Assembly (NCBI RefSeq): GCF_947488835.1 | Contig: NZ_CANLBK010000001.1 | Span: 1,860,001-1,924,000, forward strand | DNA: 64,000 nucleotides | Reading direction: 5' to 3' | From: an uncultured Marinobacter sp. | Lineage (GTDB): Bacteria > Pseudomonadota > Gammaproteobacteria > Pseudomonadales > Oleiphilaceae | Shown here: piece by piece, positions 1-9,678 of the stretch | Layout: each line of letters starts with the position of its first letter | How positions within the stretch are numbered: position 1 is the first letter of the stretch | Translations under genes and position numbers: made by a program | The notes under the pieces: generated by a model | What the model was told of the DNA's origin: nothing | What the model saw: only the letters and a program-made list of their open reading frames with translations | Databases searched by the model: none

Positions 1-20
1 GCCGGATCACAAAATGGAGA

Positions 21-779
21 TCAACTGCAGATTCCATAAAGACTCCTTAGCAACGGCTTAAAACGATTGATTTTCAATTGAGACCCATAGAGCAGGCTGG
101 TGCCCACGCAGTATTTGCTGAATGCCACCGGGCGGCAGCCCTGCCTGGCCAGGCTTTGCAGCATGGGGGAGTATCCTGAGTGGCGATCATGCTTTACTTC
201 CACGATAGCTACGCCCGGAAGATCAACAGAGCGGCGGCGATCAGGGGAGTGAAAAGCAAGCTGAGTGTCCACAGTGATCCGCTCGGTGCCCTGAGGGTCA
301 ATCAGTGTGATGCGCTGGTAAGAGACAAAAAGAACCGGCTGCATCCATGCTGCCGGCAGGCCTGATTGCTCTTTCAGAAACCTCGCGGCTGAGCCATCCG
401 CAAAGGATTCAAACTTGACCGGCACCCGTGTTTTTAACGTGCGCTGGCGATTGGTTTTCTTTTTCACTTCCAGAAACATGATCTTGCTATGGCGATAGTG
501 CCTTAGCCGAACCTTGAGCCGATTGAGCTTGCCGTTATGGTGATCCAGAAACAGGCGCCGGTCCGGGCTGTCAAAATACAGGGTGTCATAACCAAAGCGC
601 CGGCACCCATCCATATCCAGTATCGTGTAGGCACCTCGCAGGCCCTGCAGGCACTTCTCCAAAACCCCAGGCTGCACCACAAACTTGGCATCGACCCGGT
701 CCATCAAGGCAACCCGCATCTGGTCGGCCAGTCTGTGGCCACAAAAACCTGCCAGGGGACTGAGAACAGCCATATTCAT
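21..779 (-). CDS. VTC-domain protein (polyphosphate polymerase-like)
   Basis: 252 residues resembling the bacterial VTC domain, the catalytic fold of eukaryotic vacuolar polyphosphate polymerase. Visible features are alternating basic strands lining a phosphate tunnel: the early DAKFVV (Lys32, where family members usually have a YERKF-like motif), RLKVRLRHY, FLEVKKKTNRQR, and a late IVEVKHD strand. No signal peptide or membrane segment is apparent. The ATG overlaps the stop of the upstream CotH gene by 4 nt (ATGA), so the two are translationally coupled. VTC and CotH genes recur together in bacteria, often with a DUF4956 membrane protein that could lie beyond the window edge. Polyphosphate synthesis here is inferred from the fold only. 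Confidence 0.75.
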   Translation of the reverse strand: MNMAVLSPLAGFCGHRLADQMRVALMDRVDAKFVVQPGVLEKCLQGLRGAYTILDMDGCRRFGYDTLYFDSPDRRLFLDHHNGKLNRLKVRLRHYRHSKIMFLEVKKKTNRQRTLKTRVPVKFESFADGSAARFLKEQSGLPAAWMQPVLFVSYQRITLIDPQGTERITVDTQLAFHSPDRRRSVDLPGVAIVEVKHDRHSGYSPMLQSLARQGCRPVAFSKYCVGTSLLYGSQLKINRFKPLLRSLYGICS

Positions 780-2557
780 TGCACATCAGGCCCAAACTCA
801 AGTGTGGCATCCAGTGTCAACTCAACATCGCCTGCGTTGGCACCAGTGCCAACTTTTGTCAGCGTTACGTTACCCGTTGCCCCCAGGGCCAGGGTGCGCA
901 CATCGCCTGGCAGGCTTTCATCCACTTCGAACAACAAAGCATTGGTGGCAAAGCCGTGAAATGCATGAGTGCCAGGCACATAGTCTGATGCTTCGATAAA
1001 CAACTGCAGAACATAAGGCTTGAAGGCATTGCTCGCGTCCACACCAATCATCAACAAGCTAATGACCTCCGGGGCGCTCTCGGTATCGACTGAGTAGGCC
1101 AGGCTATCTACCTCAAAAGCTGCGAAGGTCAAGCTGGCACTGACTGCTTGGCCTCCAGGCAGATTAAACTTGAACGCCCCGCGATCCGTGCCGTTCACCG
1201 CAGACACACTGCCGGTTAAAGGCGTAGTAACCGGTGCACTGCAATCGGGCCGGGTATCCGCAAGCCGGTATACCGTGCCAGAAGCTGGGTCTTCCGCCAG
1301 CGCCTGCTCCAGTGCAGCCCTGCGTGGCATGCGATAACTGTCATCGGAGGGCTCACCCTCGCCCGCTATAAACGCTTTGAGGCTGGCCACACTGGCCTCA
1401 GAGGTACCCGTCAGCGCCCGAACCTGCTCCAGTTCCTGCAGCAATTGACTCTCGTTCCACTGGGTGGCCAGCAAATCTTGCAATTCAGCTTCGTATTTAG
1501 CCCGGTATTGCGGAAGATTAAACAGGCGGTCTGCCAGAGAAAAATTTCTGTACAGCACTCCGGTGCCCGGTTTCAGAGGGTGTTCTCCACGAAAGGCGGT
1601 ATCTGCACCCCAGGGGATGAAATGGAAGCGACCATCAACCGGGGATCGGTAGATGTGAAAATTATTGGCGTTACCGGTAGCGGAATCCCAGGCACCGATG
1701 AGAGTTTCCACTGCCCAGAAACGGATAAACTCATCCACATCCACCAGCTGCGGCAACACATTCATCAGTTGGTCGTCCGGCAGCGCCAGTGCATCGGTCA
1801 CCGATTGCAAATCACTGCGGTCGTTTTCCTTTTCGTTGGTCTTCTTCTCGAATCTCTGGCTCAACCAGGTGCCAAAATCCGACGTCTGTGCTTCATATTG
1901 ATTACCTTCATCATTGCCGAAGGCGCGGGCAAGAAATGGCTTTTTGATGGGCTCTACGTTGGTAAAAACACCAAGGTCCTCGCCATTTACCCGAACCCGG
2001 GCGTAATTACACCGGGGGGCGGCAATGCCTGCTTGGTGAAACTGCTCATAAGCCATGCATTGCCGGGCATTGGACGGGTCCTGACGGTTGTTATTCAGGG
2101 TCATCCGGGAGCTGTTCTGATAGGTTCTGCCATCCCAAAGGTCGTTGAAATCCAGTTTGAGGGAGGGAATGCTTGGGCTGAGTGAGCCTATATAGCCCTT
2201 CTTGCGAACCACCACATCTTTCATGGCAACACCATCGATGGTGACGCTGGCTGAAAACTCGGTGTAGTCGTAATCTGACAGGCACTCTCGCGCCGTGCTG
2301 GCCAGCGTTCGGCCTTCCGCACGAAGCCGGTCAAACTCGCTGGCGGCCATGGATATATTCACTTCCAGCAAACGGTTCGGGGCGTATAGATCCCCATCGC
2401 CACCCAGGTTTACTGGCTCTCTCGGTGCTTCGAAATCAGATGGGCTGGACACCTCTGTGTCACCCCCACACCCGGCAAAAAACAACACCAACATGGCCAC
2501 CACCAGGTGCCGGGTTGGTTTACAGCCAATGCCGCGCATACGCGTTCTTGTTTTCAT
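776..2557 (-). CDS. CotH-family protein kinase-like lipoprotein
   Basis: About 593 residues. The N-terminus is a lipoprotein signal with lipobox LFFAGC, so the protein is probably membrane-anchored outside the cytoplasm. The CotH core follows: a DVVVRKKGYIG strand, MTLNNNRQDPSNARQCMAY, VNGEDLGVFTNVEPI, and the NNFHIYRSPVDGRFHFIPWG block typical of CotH kinases (an atypical kinase fold first known from spore coat protein H). The last ~170 residues form a beta-rich domain not needed in the family. I place the start at ATG 2557, because GGAG lies 6 nt upstream of it; the ATG at 2569 has no comparable site. It is coupled to the VTC gene. The phospho-acceptor is unknown. Confidence 0.75.
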   Translation of the reverse strand: MKTRTRMRGIGCKPTRHLVVAMLVLFFAGCGGDTEVSSPSDFEAPREPVNLGGDGDLYAPNRLLEVNISMAASEFDRLRAEGRTLASTARECLSDYDYTEFSASVTIDGVAMKDVVVRKKGYIGSLSPSIPSLKLDFNDLWDGRTYQNSSRMTLNNNRQDPSNARQCMAYEQFHQAGIAAPRCNYARVRVNGEDLGVFTNVEPIKKPFLARAFGNDEGNQYEAQTSDFGTWLSQRFEKKTNEKENDRSDLQSVTDALALPDDQLMNVLPQLVDVDEFIRFWAVETLIGAWDSATGNANNFHIYRSPVDGRFHFIPWGADTAFRGEHPLKPGTGVLYRNFSLADRLFNLPQYRAKYEAELQDLLATQWNESQLLQELEQVRALTGTSEASVASLKAFIAGEGEPSDDSYRMPRRAALEQALAEDPASGTVYRLADTRPDCSAPVTTPLTGSVSAVNGTDRGAFKFNLPGGQAVSASLTFAAFEVDSLAYSVDTESAPEVISLLMIGVDASNAFKPYVLQLFIEASDYVPGTHAFHGFATNALLFEVDESLPGDVRTLALGATGNVTLTKVGTGANAGDVELTLDATLEFGPDVQ

Positions 2558-2684
2558 CTGCTTCTCCATCAGATGTTTGTAGTCAATCCGGTATCAGGGC
2601 CGGTTAGGAGAAGTATTCCCCGGCGAGAGTGCAGGTGTCTGTAAGAAGGTCTTACGTAGGGTCGCTCAAAGGAGGGAAATCAAC

Positions 2685-2714
2685 GCAAGCAGGCCCATGC
2701 ATGGGCCTGCTTGC
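2685..2714. repeat. 30-bp perfect palindrome downstream of the aldehyde dehydrogenase
   Basis: Fifteen-base arms (left arm GCAAGCAGGCCCATG) meet with no spacer. The element starts 11 bp past the stop of the minus-strand aldehyde dehydrogenase. No clear T-run follows on either strand, so it is at best a weak terminator. It may serve as an mRNA 3' stabiliser or a bidirectional block ahead of the CotH gene. Confidence 0.6.
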
Positions 2715-2724
2715 TATGGCCGGC

Positions 2725-4245
2725 TCAGAAAAAGCCGAGCGGGTTGATGTCGTAGCTGGTCAACATGCACTTGGTTTGCTGATAGTGCTCCAGCGCCATC
2801 TTGTGGGTTTCACGGCCAACACCGGATTTCTTGTAACCGCCAAAGGCGGCGTGTGCCGGGTAGGCGTGGTAGCAGTTCATCCAGACCCGACCGGCCTGAA
2901 TGCTACGGCCCACACGGTAGGCACGGTTGGTGTCGCGGGTCCAGACACCGGCTCCTAGCCCGAATTCGGTATCGTTGGCTATCGCCACGGCTTCTTCTTC
3001 GGTTTTGAATGTGGTCACACCCACAACCGGGCCAAAGATTTCCTCCTGGAACACCCGCATGTCGTTGTCTCCCTTGAACAGGGTGGGCTGAATGTAGAAG
3101 CCGTCTTTGAATTCGCCTTCCATTTCTTCCTTGAAGCCGCCTGTGAGCACAGTAGCGCCCTCCTGCTTGCCGATCTCCAGGTAAGACATGATCTTGTCAT
3201 ACTGCTCTTTGCTGGCTTGTGCACCTACCTGCACGTCGGTATCCAGGGGGTTGCCTCGTTTGATGGCCTTGGTGCGCTCAACCACCTTCTGCATAAATTC
3301 GTCGAACATATCCTCCTGCACCAACGCCCGTGACGGACAAGTACACACTTCGCCCTGGTTGAAAAAGCCCAGCACCAGGCCTTCCACACACTTGTCGACG
3401 AACTCGGGCTCGGCTTGCATAACATCCGAGAAATAGAGGTTGGGAGATTTTCCGCCCAATTCAACTGTTGACGGGATGATGTTCTCAGCCGCGCACTTGA
3501 GAATGTGCGAGCCCACAGGTGTGGAGCCTGTGAAGGCGATTTTGGCGATACGTTTGCTGGTGGCAAGCGCCTCACCCGCTTCGATACCATAGCCGTTAAC
3601 AATGTTGATCACGCCCGGCGGCAGCAGGTCCCCGATAATTTCCATCAGTACCAGAATGCTGGCCGGTGTTTGTTCTGCCGGTTTGAGTACGGTGCAGTTA
3701 CCCGCCGCAAGACAAGGGCCAAGCTTCCAGGCGGCCATGAGTATCGGGAAGTTCCAGGGAATGATCTGGCCAACTACGCCGAGGGGCTCGTGAAAATGAT
3801 AGGCTACGGTATTTTGGTCAATCTGGCTCATTTGCCCTTCCTGGGCACGGATGCAGCCGGCGAAATAGCGGAAGTGATCTGCGGCCAGAGGGATGTCGGC
3901 ATTCAGGGTTTCGCGAATTGCCTTACCGTTATCCCAGGTTTCTGCAACCGCCAACTTCTCCAGATTGGCGTCAATGCGATCCGCAATTTTAAGCATGATA
4001 TTGGAGCGCTCGGCCGGAGACGTTTGGCCCCAGGCCGGTGCAGCCTTGTGCGCCGCATCGAGAGCCAGATCAATATCTTCAGCGGTAGAGCGGGGAATCT
4101 CGCAAATAACAGCACCGGTAACCGGCGTTATGTTCTCGAAATACTCCCCTTTAACCGGAGCAACCCACTCGCCACCAATATAGTTCCCGTAACGGGTTTT
4201 GAAGGAAACGACGGAGCCGTCTTTTCCAGGCTGTGCATAAATCAT
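2725..4245 (-). CDS. aldB: NAD-dependent aldehyde dehydrogenase (AldB/ExaC type)
   Basis: 506 residues, the usual length for this family. Oxidises short-chain aldehydes such as acetaldehyde to acids with NAD(P)+. Visible motifs are [20 protein letters not shown] (cofactor-binding region), VELGGKSPN with the general base Glu, and [13 protein letters not shown] with the catalytic Cys; the EVCTCPSR form is typical of AldB/ExaC. The C-terminus [12 protein letters not shown] is also characteristic. In-frame ATG codons exist at 4251 and 4245. AAAAGG at about 4255-4260 fits the 4245 start better, as it abuts the 4251 ATG. Its neighbour is a wax ester synthase gene, but shared regulation is not shown: 69 bp separate them. 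Confidence 0.9.
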   Translation of the reverse strand: MIYAQPGKDGSVVSFKTRYGNYIGGEWVAPVKGEYFENITPVTGAVICEIPRSTAEDIDLALDAAHKAAPAWGQTSPAERSNIMLKIADRIDANLEKLAVAETWDNGKAIRETLNADIPLAADHFRYFAGCIRAQEGQMSQIDQNTVAYHFHEPLGVVGQIIPWNFPILMAAWKLGPCLAAGNCTVLKPAEQTPASILVLMEIIGDLLPPGVINIVNGYGIEAGEALATSKRIAKIAFTGSTPVGSHILKCAAENIIPSTVELGGKSPNLYFSDVMQAEPEFVDKCVEGLVLGFFNQGEVCTCPSRALVQEDMFDEFMQKVVERTKAIKRGNPLDTDVQVGAQASKEQYDKIMSYLEIGKQEGATVLTGGFKEEMEGEFKDGFYIQPTLFKGDNDMRVFQEEIFGPVVGVTTFKTEEEAVAIANDTEFGLGAGVWTRDTNRAYRVGRSIQAGRVWMNCYHAYPAHAAFGGYKKSGVGRETHKMALEHYQQTKCMLTSYDINPLGFF

Positions 4246-4314
4246 GGTCATCACCTTTTGTTGTGGTTGTGAATGACAACGCGGTCATGCGCGTTTACTC
4301 ATTCACTGTAGACC

Positions 4315-5706
4315 TCAAACAACAATAGGTGAACCTCCGGGGAGTTCCGACAGTTCCTGCACGCAGTCTTCAAGAAACCCCTGGGGGTCTGCAAGAATCG
4401 CTTCGTCTGCAACCACACCAAACTGAACCTGCCCGGCATAGCTGACAATGCTGACCCCAAGCCCTATATCACCCGCCTGAGGTACCCAGAACATCTGCTC
4501 GGTTATTCGGCAGCCAGCAATGTAGCGCGCCTCCCGTGTACCGGGAACGTTGGATACCACAGCACTGGCTTTGCGATAGAACATATCTGACAGTGGCTGG
4601 CGCAATACGTCCGGTATAAGAGGGGCGCAGGAAGACAAGCCCCAGGCTATGCCTGGCTGCCAGCTCCGTTTAAGCCGACGGGTTTCCTGCTTGATGCGAT
4701 AAAGCCGCTCCAGAGCACTCTCTCCATCAATGGGCAGAGGAACGAACACCGTGCCGAAATAATTGCCAAGGGCACCCTGCTCTGGCTGCAAATCTTCCGG
4801 CAATCGGTTACGAATATCCACGGGAACAGCCACGTGCAACACGGCGTCTTCCAGCGCCGGACCCAAAAGCCCGAGGCGGGGGCGAACCGCGGCCGCTACG
4901 CAACTGAGCAGAACATCGTTAATGGTGACGTTCGTCGCCTTGGCGATTGACCGGAACTGGTCGAGAGGTACCGGCACGGACCACCGGCAATGGCGCTGGC
5001 CCAACAGCGGGCGTTTCAGATCCGATGGTGTATCCTCCGGCTCCGCCAGAAAATCACTCAGTTCGTTAACCAGTTTCAACCCGTTATGCGCCAGCTGCTC
5101 CAACAAATCACCGTAGCCGGCCTCATTGTCTCCAAGCCCCGGGCTCTGGTTTTCCGTGCCCACCTCGGGCGCCCTGCCCCCGCCAAATAACTGTTCAAGC
5201 CGGCTTTTGGCAGCCGATACCCAGGGGGAAAATCCTTCGGTGTGCTGGGCTCCGTATATTGCAGGGTACTGCTGCGGCGAGGCCGAACACAGGTGGTCGA
5301 AAATGCCCGTGAGCGAAACCCCATCGGCATAGCAGTGGTGTATTCGAAGCAGCAATGCTGCGCCACCTTCGGCATTCGGCACCAACCAGAATTTCCAGAT
5401 AGGACGATAGGCAGGAAGAGGCTGATTAAGACGCTCGGAAACCCATTCCTGAAGATCCGATTCCGTGAAGCGGTCAAGCACTACATCCAAGTGGTGCTGG
5501 AGGTTAAACACCGGATCGGGCGTCCAATACCACGCCGCTGTGCGCTTAACGGGCATGTACCGAAAGCGCTCCCAGGCCATCCAGTAAACCTGCAAAAACT
5601 CCCGGAGCCTGGGCGCAGTCAGGCCTTCGGCCCGAAACATGACGGTGATGGTCATGGGGTTTTTGGGGGACTCCAGAGCCAGCCAAGCGGAATCCGCAGG
5701 CAGCAT
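4315..5706 (-). CDS. Wax ester synthase / acyl-CoA:diacylglycerol acyltransferase (WS/DGAT)
   Basis: About 463 residues. Esterifies fatty alcohols or diacylglycerol with acyl-CoA, making wax esters or triacylglycerol. The active-site HHxxxDG motif is visible as HHCYADG about 130 residues in, and the conserved SNVPG block is near the C-terminus. The frame opens upstream to 5826, but the homologous N-terminus (MLPADSAWLALES, like the family's LSPxDxxFLxxE) begins at ATG 5706. No good Shine-Dalgarno lies just upstream, so the exact start is uncertain. WS/DGAT enzymes are a hallmark of Marinobacter, which stores wax esters and usually has several paralogues; which one this is cannot be told here. 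Confidence 0.87.
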   Translation of the reverse strand: MLPADSAWLALESPKNPMTITVMFRAEGLTAPRLREFLQVYWMAWERFRYMPVKRTAAWYWTPDPVFNLQHHLDVVLDRFTESDLQEWVSERLNQPLPAYRPIWKFWLVPNAEGGAALLLRIHHCYADGVSLTGIFDHLCSASPQQYPAIYGAQHTEGFSPWVSAAKSRLEQLFGGGRAPEVGTENQSPGLGDNEAGYGDLLEQLAHNGLKLVNELSDFLAEPEDTPSDLKRPLLGQRHCRWSVPVPLDQFRSIAKATNVTINDVLLSCVAAAVRPRLGLLGPALEDAVLHVAVPVDIRNRLPEDLQPEQGALGNYFGTVFVPLPIDGESALERLYRIKQETRRLKRSWQPGIAWGLSSCAPLIPDVLRQPLSDMFYRKASAVVSNVPGTREARYIAGCRITEQMFWVPQAGDIGLGVSIVSYAGQVQFGVVADEAILADPQGFLEDCVQELSELPGGSPIVV

Positions 5707-6061
5707 GAGGTGCGTTTGCTCGTGACTCAAACCCGAACATCCCCGGAAGTGGTGAAGTGAAAAACACAGAGTCAGGCATTGTGCCAGACATACACTACTG
5801 GCTCCACAACGCTGCACACCGCCCAAGATTACAAAATATTACACAGATACATACCTTCACCCTATACTGGTTATAAGGCTTGATGTAATAGTTATTAGCA
5901 TTAGGTTTCGACTGTCTATTGGCCGCGAGCATGCAAAAACTGCGTTACCAGTGCCAATAAAGATCAAAGCGAACCCATGTACAACAAGGTTACCAGCGCA
6001 ACCAGGGTCCAATGACCAATCTCTATAAACAGGCAACCGCCGTGCTGGGAGGAGATGCAGT
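5707..6061. other. Intergenic region between divergent lipid genes
   Basis: 355 bp between the wax ester synthase and hydrolase starts. I recognise no gene. An A+T-rich core (about 5825-5910) and a TATAAA at 6024-6029 could be parts of divergent promoters, but no convincing -35/-10 pair is seen. The end holds the hydrolase ribosome-binding site GGGAGGAG. Confidence 0.4.
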
Positions 6062-6985
6062 ATGAAAGCAAGCCACATTCGCAAGCTCATAAGGCCAATC
6101 GACAGCGCCTATTCAGAGATGTTCTCAGGGCGCGTATACCGCGTTGGCGAAGGGGCGGTTTCTGTTCGCAATCACAGTGGCGAAGCAGAGCACACCGTTA
6201 TCGGCGTGCATGGCTTTCTGGAAAATCATTGCTATTTCACCCAGACCTACGACGCACCAACAACAGAATTGATTCTGCTTACCTGCAGTAACTACCACAT
6301 TCCGGTAAACGGCGTAACACCGGAAACCCCGGAATGGGAAGTACCGATCAAGCACCTGGAAGGCACCATTGAATACGATGCCTGCATCTTGAACCAGGCA
6401 CTTTCGAACCTGCCCAGCACCCGAAATGTACGTATTCACGGCCATTCCCGGGGAGGAGCAGTCACGCTTGAGGCAATAAAACAACGCCCCGAGCTATACG
6501 AAGACGTTGAAGCCGTGCTTGAAGCTCCAGCGCTGCCGCAGGGCAAAATTCACCCTCTGGTAACCACCCTTCTTGAGCCCGTCAGCCACGGCATGTGGCC
6601 TTGGCTGATCCGCCTGATTAACAGTGCGCCTTCATCTGCTTACGGCCAAACCTTCTTCGGAAAAATGAATCCGCGCAAAAAGCAGCTGCTAAGCAAGCTG
6701 TTTTACTCAACCCGCGACCACCTGACCATTGTGCGCAACATTGAGAACATATTTGACTGGATGCAGCGCACCGACACCGATGTGTACAAGCATGTACGCC
6801 ACGGTACCTTCCTGATACCAGGAGTGGACCGTATTCTGGATCGGCAGGCCATGCTTGCCAGCGCACGGCATAGCCCAACCACCATGCGCATCATTGAAAC
6901 CCAGGCACCCAGCCATTTCGTTACCCTCGACAGCAAGGAATGGCTACCCGGCTTTGAGTCTCTGCCTTCAGCCGCCCAAGGCTAA
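6062..6985 (+). CDS. Alpha/beta hydrolase
   Basis: 307 residues with an alpha/beta-hydrolase fold. TVIGVHGF is the oxyanion-hole strand and GHSRGGA (about residue 136) is the nucleophile elbow with the catalytic Ser. A late FLIPGVDRILD strand and SHFVTLDS supply candidate Asp and His. No signal peptide, so it is probably cytosolic. Strong GGGAGGAG site 7 nt before the ATG. It is divergent from the wax ester synthase, so a lipid or ester substrate is tempting, but nothing in the sequence proves it. Confidence 0.7.
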   Translation: MKASHIRKLIRPIDSAYSEMFSGRVYRVGEGAVSVRNHSGEAEHTVIGVHGFLENHCYFTQTYDAPTTELILLTCSNYHIPVNGVTPETPEWEVPIKHLEGTIEYDACILNQALSNLPSTRNVRIHGHSRGGAVTLEAIKQRPELYEDVEAVLEAPALPQGKIHPLVTTLLEPVSHGMWPWLIRLINSAPSSAYGQTFFGKMNPRKKQLLSKLFYSTRDHLTIVRNIENIFDWMQRTDTDVYKHVRHGTFLIPGVDRILDRQAMLASARHSPTTMRIIETQAPSHFVTLDSKEWLPGFESLPSAAQG

Positions 6986-7095
6986 AACCAGGCAACCCCA
7001 TGAACTGCCGCCCGGCAACTGGTCGGGCTTGCTGCACTTGGGCATCCCCTCCGGTAAACTAATCGCCTTTACGCAGATCCACCGGAGTTGGCACC

Positions 7096-7845
7096 ATGTA
7101 TCGTGAGCGCCTTGTTGGCACAGACGCGCGCTCAGAAAGCGCCCGCCGCCTGCAACAGCTTTTGCTGGAATATCACGATTTTCGCCACCATAAGGCAGGC
7201 CACCGGCTGTTCGATAACACCTTCGTTGTCGCCGACTGGCAGGCAGAGCGCCTGAAGGCAACCCATCAGGACTTGTACCAGCATCCTGGCTATCACGACG
7301 GCCTGGAATTTCTGCTCACCGACCTTTACGCACCCACTGGCATGACCCGCCGTGACGACAACATAGATCGGGTATTCCCGAAAATGGTCAAGTGGCTGCC
7401 AGACCAGCAACTTGAAGTACTGGCCGGGCTGGTCGAATTGAATCTGATTACCCAGCAGCTGGATCTTGAGCTGGCTGAGCTGCTTGATGACCGCCGCATA
7501 CCTGCACAGATGATCACCGCTGAGCAATACTGCGACGTTTACCGCGCCAGCCAAAAGCTGGAACAGCGCAGAAGACAGGTTAGGTTAGTCGCCGACGTTG
7601 GGCAGCAGCTGGATCGCTATGTGCGCAACCGAACCTTGGGCTGGTTGCTTTCAATGAGCCGGGCGCCCGCGGAGATGGCCGATCTGAGTGACCTGCACAA
7701 TTTCCTTCACCGGGGCTACTCTGCATTCCGGAAAATGGACAAGGTGGATGTGCTGATTGAACGGCTGGTAACCCGTGAACAACGGGTGATGGACAACATT
7801 CTCAACGGCCACCCCGAACCCTTTACACTCCCGGGTGACCTTTGA
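7096..7845 (+). CDS. Conserved hypothetical protein with FFLEELY-like motif
   Basis: 249 residues, soluble and largely helical, rich in Arg, Leu and Gln. A segment FLLTDLYAP about 75 residues in resembles the FFLEELYGP motif of a widespread uncharacterised proteobacterial family. The C-terminal half has helical stretches such as QRRRQVRLV and RVMDNIL. ATG is preceded by GGAG at a good distance. It stops 5 bp from the convergent PHA-region gene. No function is known to me, and no catalytic motif is visible. Confidence 0.6.
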   Translation: MYRERLVGTDARSESARRLQQLLLEYHDFRHHKAGHRLFDNTFVVADWQAERLKATHQDLYQHPGYHDGLEFLLTDLYAPTGMTRRDDNIDRVFPKMVKWLPDQQLEVLAGLVELNLITQQLDLELAELLDDRRIPAQMITAEQYCDVYRASQKLEQRRRQVRLVADVGQQLDRYVRNRTLGWLLSMSRAPAEMADLSDLHNFLHRGYSAFRKMDKVDVLIERLVTREQRVMDNILNGHPEPFTLPGDL

Positions 7846-7849
7846 AGCC

Positions 7850-8128
7850 TCAGGCCTTCAGAATCTGATCCAGCTGGCTGTGAATTTCCTGCTCAATCCT
7901 CGATTTGAAAGGCCGTAGCAACATGCCCAGCTCCAGACGCACGTTGAGGTCGTCATTGGTAATGTTCAGATGACCTTTAACGCCCGAGCGTTTGAACTTG
8001 AGCTGATCACCTTCCCACTGGTAATCAAGTTCGAATTTGCTGGAAAGATCCTTGGCAAGCGCTTCTGCAGCTTCACGAGCATGTTCTTTATCAAGAGTGT
8101 GAGCGCGATGTACATCGATTACAGACAT
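7850..8128 (-). CDS. Polyhydroxyalkanoic acid system family protein
   Basis: 92 residues matching the small PHA_gran_rgn family (TIGR02610-like): a short helix, then WEGDQLKFKRSGVKGHLNI and a helical tail FKSRIEQEIHSQLDQILKA. Genes of this family often sit beside PHA-granule genes or ubiE in Pseudomonas relatives. Here ubiE is divergent, 126 bp away, but no PHA synthase or phasin is in the window, so the link to PHA storage is by family only. The structure resembles a small beta-sheet/helix protein; its biochemical role is unknown. Confidence 0.75.
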   Translation of the reverse strand: MSVIDVHRAHTLDKEHAREAAEALAKDLSSKFELDYQWEGDQLKFKRSGVKGHLNITNDDLNVRLELGMLLRPFKSRIEQEIHSQLDQILKA

Positions 8129-8195
8129 GAATCAGTTTTCTCTTCAAAATTGAACGGTTTTACAGTGTAAGGCGGTATTAAACGTGTAGCTACCC

Positions 8196-8223
8196 TTGTA
8201 GCAACTCCGTCAAGCGTTAGAAT
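8196..8223 (+). promoter_or_regulatory. Putative sigma-70 promoter of ubiEJB
   Basis: TTGTAG (8196-8201) and TAGAAT (8218-8223) with a 16-bp spacer, 31 bp before the ubiE ATG. Judged by eye only. Confidence 0.45.
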
Positions 8224-8254
8224 ACGGAGTTCAGATTCTGACAGGACATGCCCC

Positions 8255-9037
8255 ATGAGTGAGCAACAAACGCCAGCCACCTCCGGCAACGGCCAGGACG
8301 ACGTTACCCATTTCGGCTTCAGCAATGTGGCCAAGAGCCAGAAAGCCAGCCAGGTAGCCGAAGTATTTCACAGCGTGGCGGGGAAGTACGACCTTATGAA
8401 CGACCTTATGTCCATGGGCGTTCACCGGTTGTGGAAGCGCTTTACCATTGAGCTTTCCGGCGTGCGCCCGGGGCATCAGGTTCTGGATATTGCCGGTGGC
8501 ACCGGCGATCTCACCATGAAGTTTTCTGACCTGGTTGGGCGCGATGGCAAAGTGGTTCTCGCCGACATCAACGCCTCCATGCTGCAGGTTGGGCGCAGCC
8601 GCCTGACCGACCGTGGTTACGCCGGCAACATTGAGTACGTGCAAGCCGATGCGGAACACTTGCCCTTCCCGGATAACAGTTTCAACGCCGTATCCATTGC
8701 CTTTGGTCTGCGCAACGTAACCGACAAGGATCAAGCTCTGCGGGACATGATGCGAGTCCTCAAACCCGGCGGCAAGCTGATGGTGCTGGAGTTCTCCAAA
8801 CCCACCAACCCGCTGCTCAGCAAGGCTTACGACACCTACTCGTTTACCGCTCTGCCCCTGATGGGCCAGCTCATTGCAGGCGACAGTGAAAGCTACAAGT
8901 ATCTGGCCGAATCCATCCGCATGCACCCGGATCAGGACACGCTCAAAGGCATGATGGAAAGCGCAGGCATGGTGAACTGCAAGTACTACAACATGACCGG
9001 TGGCATTGTGGCCCTGCATGTGGGAACCAAACCCTGA
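8255..9037 (+). CDS. ubiE: Ubiquinone/menaquinone C-methyltransferase UbiE
   Basis: 260 residues. SAM-dependent C-methylation of the demethoxy-quinol ring in ubiquinone synthesis (and menaquinone if made). Class I SAM fold: [11 protein letters not shown] (motif I), [13 protein letters not shown] (motif II), [16 protein letters not shown] and [10 protein letters not shown]; the last two are UbiE signatures. The N-terminal [19 protein letters not shown] block is also diagnostic. Its TGA overlaps the ubiJ ATG by one base, giving a ubiE-ubiJ-ubiB operon with the same order as in E. coli. Confidence 0.97.
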   Translation: MSEQQTPATSGNGQDDVTHFGFSNVAKSQKASQVAEVFHSVAGKYDLMNDLMSMGVHRLWKRFTIELSGVRPGHQVLDIAGGTGDLTMKFSDLVGRDGKVVLADINASMLQVGRSRLTDRGYAGNIEYVQADAEHLPFPDNSFNAVSIAFGLRNVTDKDQALRDMMRVLKPGGKLMVLEFSKPTNPLLSKAYDTYSFTALPLMGQLIAGDSESYKYLAESIRMHPDQDTLKGMMESAGMVNCKYYNMTGGIVALHVGTKP

Positions 9038-9678
9038 TGTTTCCCGGCCCGACCCTGCTTACGGCGCTCACCGCCATAATCGAGCGGGCACTGAACCACG
9101 CGCTTGAACTGGACCCTGCTGGCCAGCAAGCGCTGCTGGGCGCTCTTGAAGGGCCGGTACAGTTCCGCATCACCCAGCCAATTTCCATTACCTGCTCATT
9201 GCACAGAGTGGGCAATCGGGTGCAGGTGCGCAGCCAGCCACTTGAAGATCCCGCACTGGAAATCAGCGGCAAGCCCCTGGCGTTTGCTGCACTGGCCACA
9301 GGCGATGACCGCGTGTTCACCGACAACCGGTTAAGCGTTACCGGTGACACTGCTTTGGCACACCAATTCCAACGCGCACTGGATAAGCTCAACCCGGACT
9401 GGGAAGCGGCAATGGCAAGGCACATAGGCGATGTGCCGGCCCACTTCATCGGCAAGCGTATTCGCAACGCCGTTAGCTGGAGCCGCCAGGCGTTCACGGC
9501 CCTGAACGCCAACATTGAAGAGTATGTGCACGAGGAAAGCCGCGCCCTGCCCGGCCGCCGCGAACTGGAAGCCACGTTCGAGGACATAGATGCCTTGAAC
9601 CTTCGCACTGAACGCCTGGCAGCACGCATAAGCCAGTTCGAAAGCCTCGGCACTACTGACAAACCGGAGACTCCGTGA
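9037..9678 (+). CDS. ubiJ: Ubiquinone biosynthesis accessory factor UbiJ (SCP2 domain)
   Basis: 213 residues. Lipid-binding scaffold of the soluble Ubi complex. The N-terminal ~110 residues form an SCP2-like domain ([57 protein letters not shown]). The C-terminus is a coiled coil with the [19 protein letters not shown] segment typical of UbiJ. Overlaps both neighbours, indicating coupled translation. Confidence 0.92.
   Translation: MFPGPTLLTALTAIIERALNHALELDPAGQQALLGALEGPVQFRITQPISITCSLHRVGNRVQVRSQPLEDPALEISGKPLAFAALATGDDRVFTDNRLSVTGDTALAHQFQRALDKLNPDWEAAMARHIGDVPAHFIGKRIRNAVSWSRQAFTALNANIEEYVHEESRALPGRRELEATFEDIDALNLRTERLAARISQFESLGTTDKPETP

Noticed and set aside
5857..6090. 77-codon minus-strand ORF between the lipid genes
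   Set aside because: It overlaps the hydrolase start, has no ribosome-binding site and resembles no known protein.
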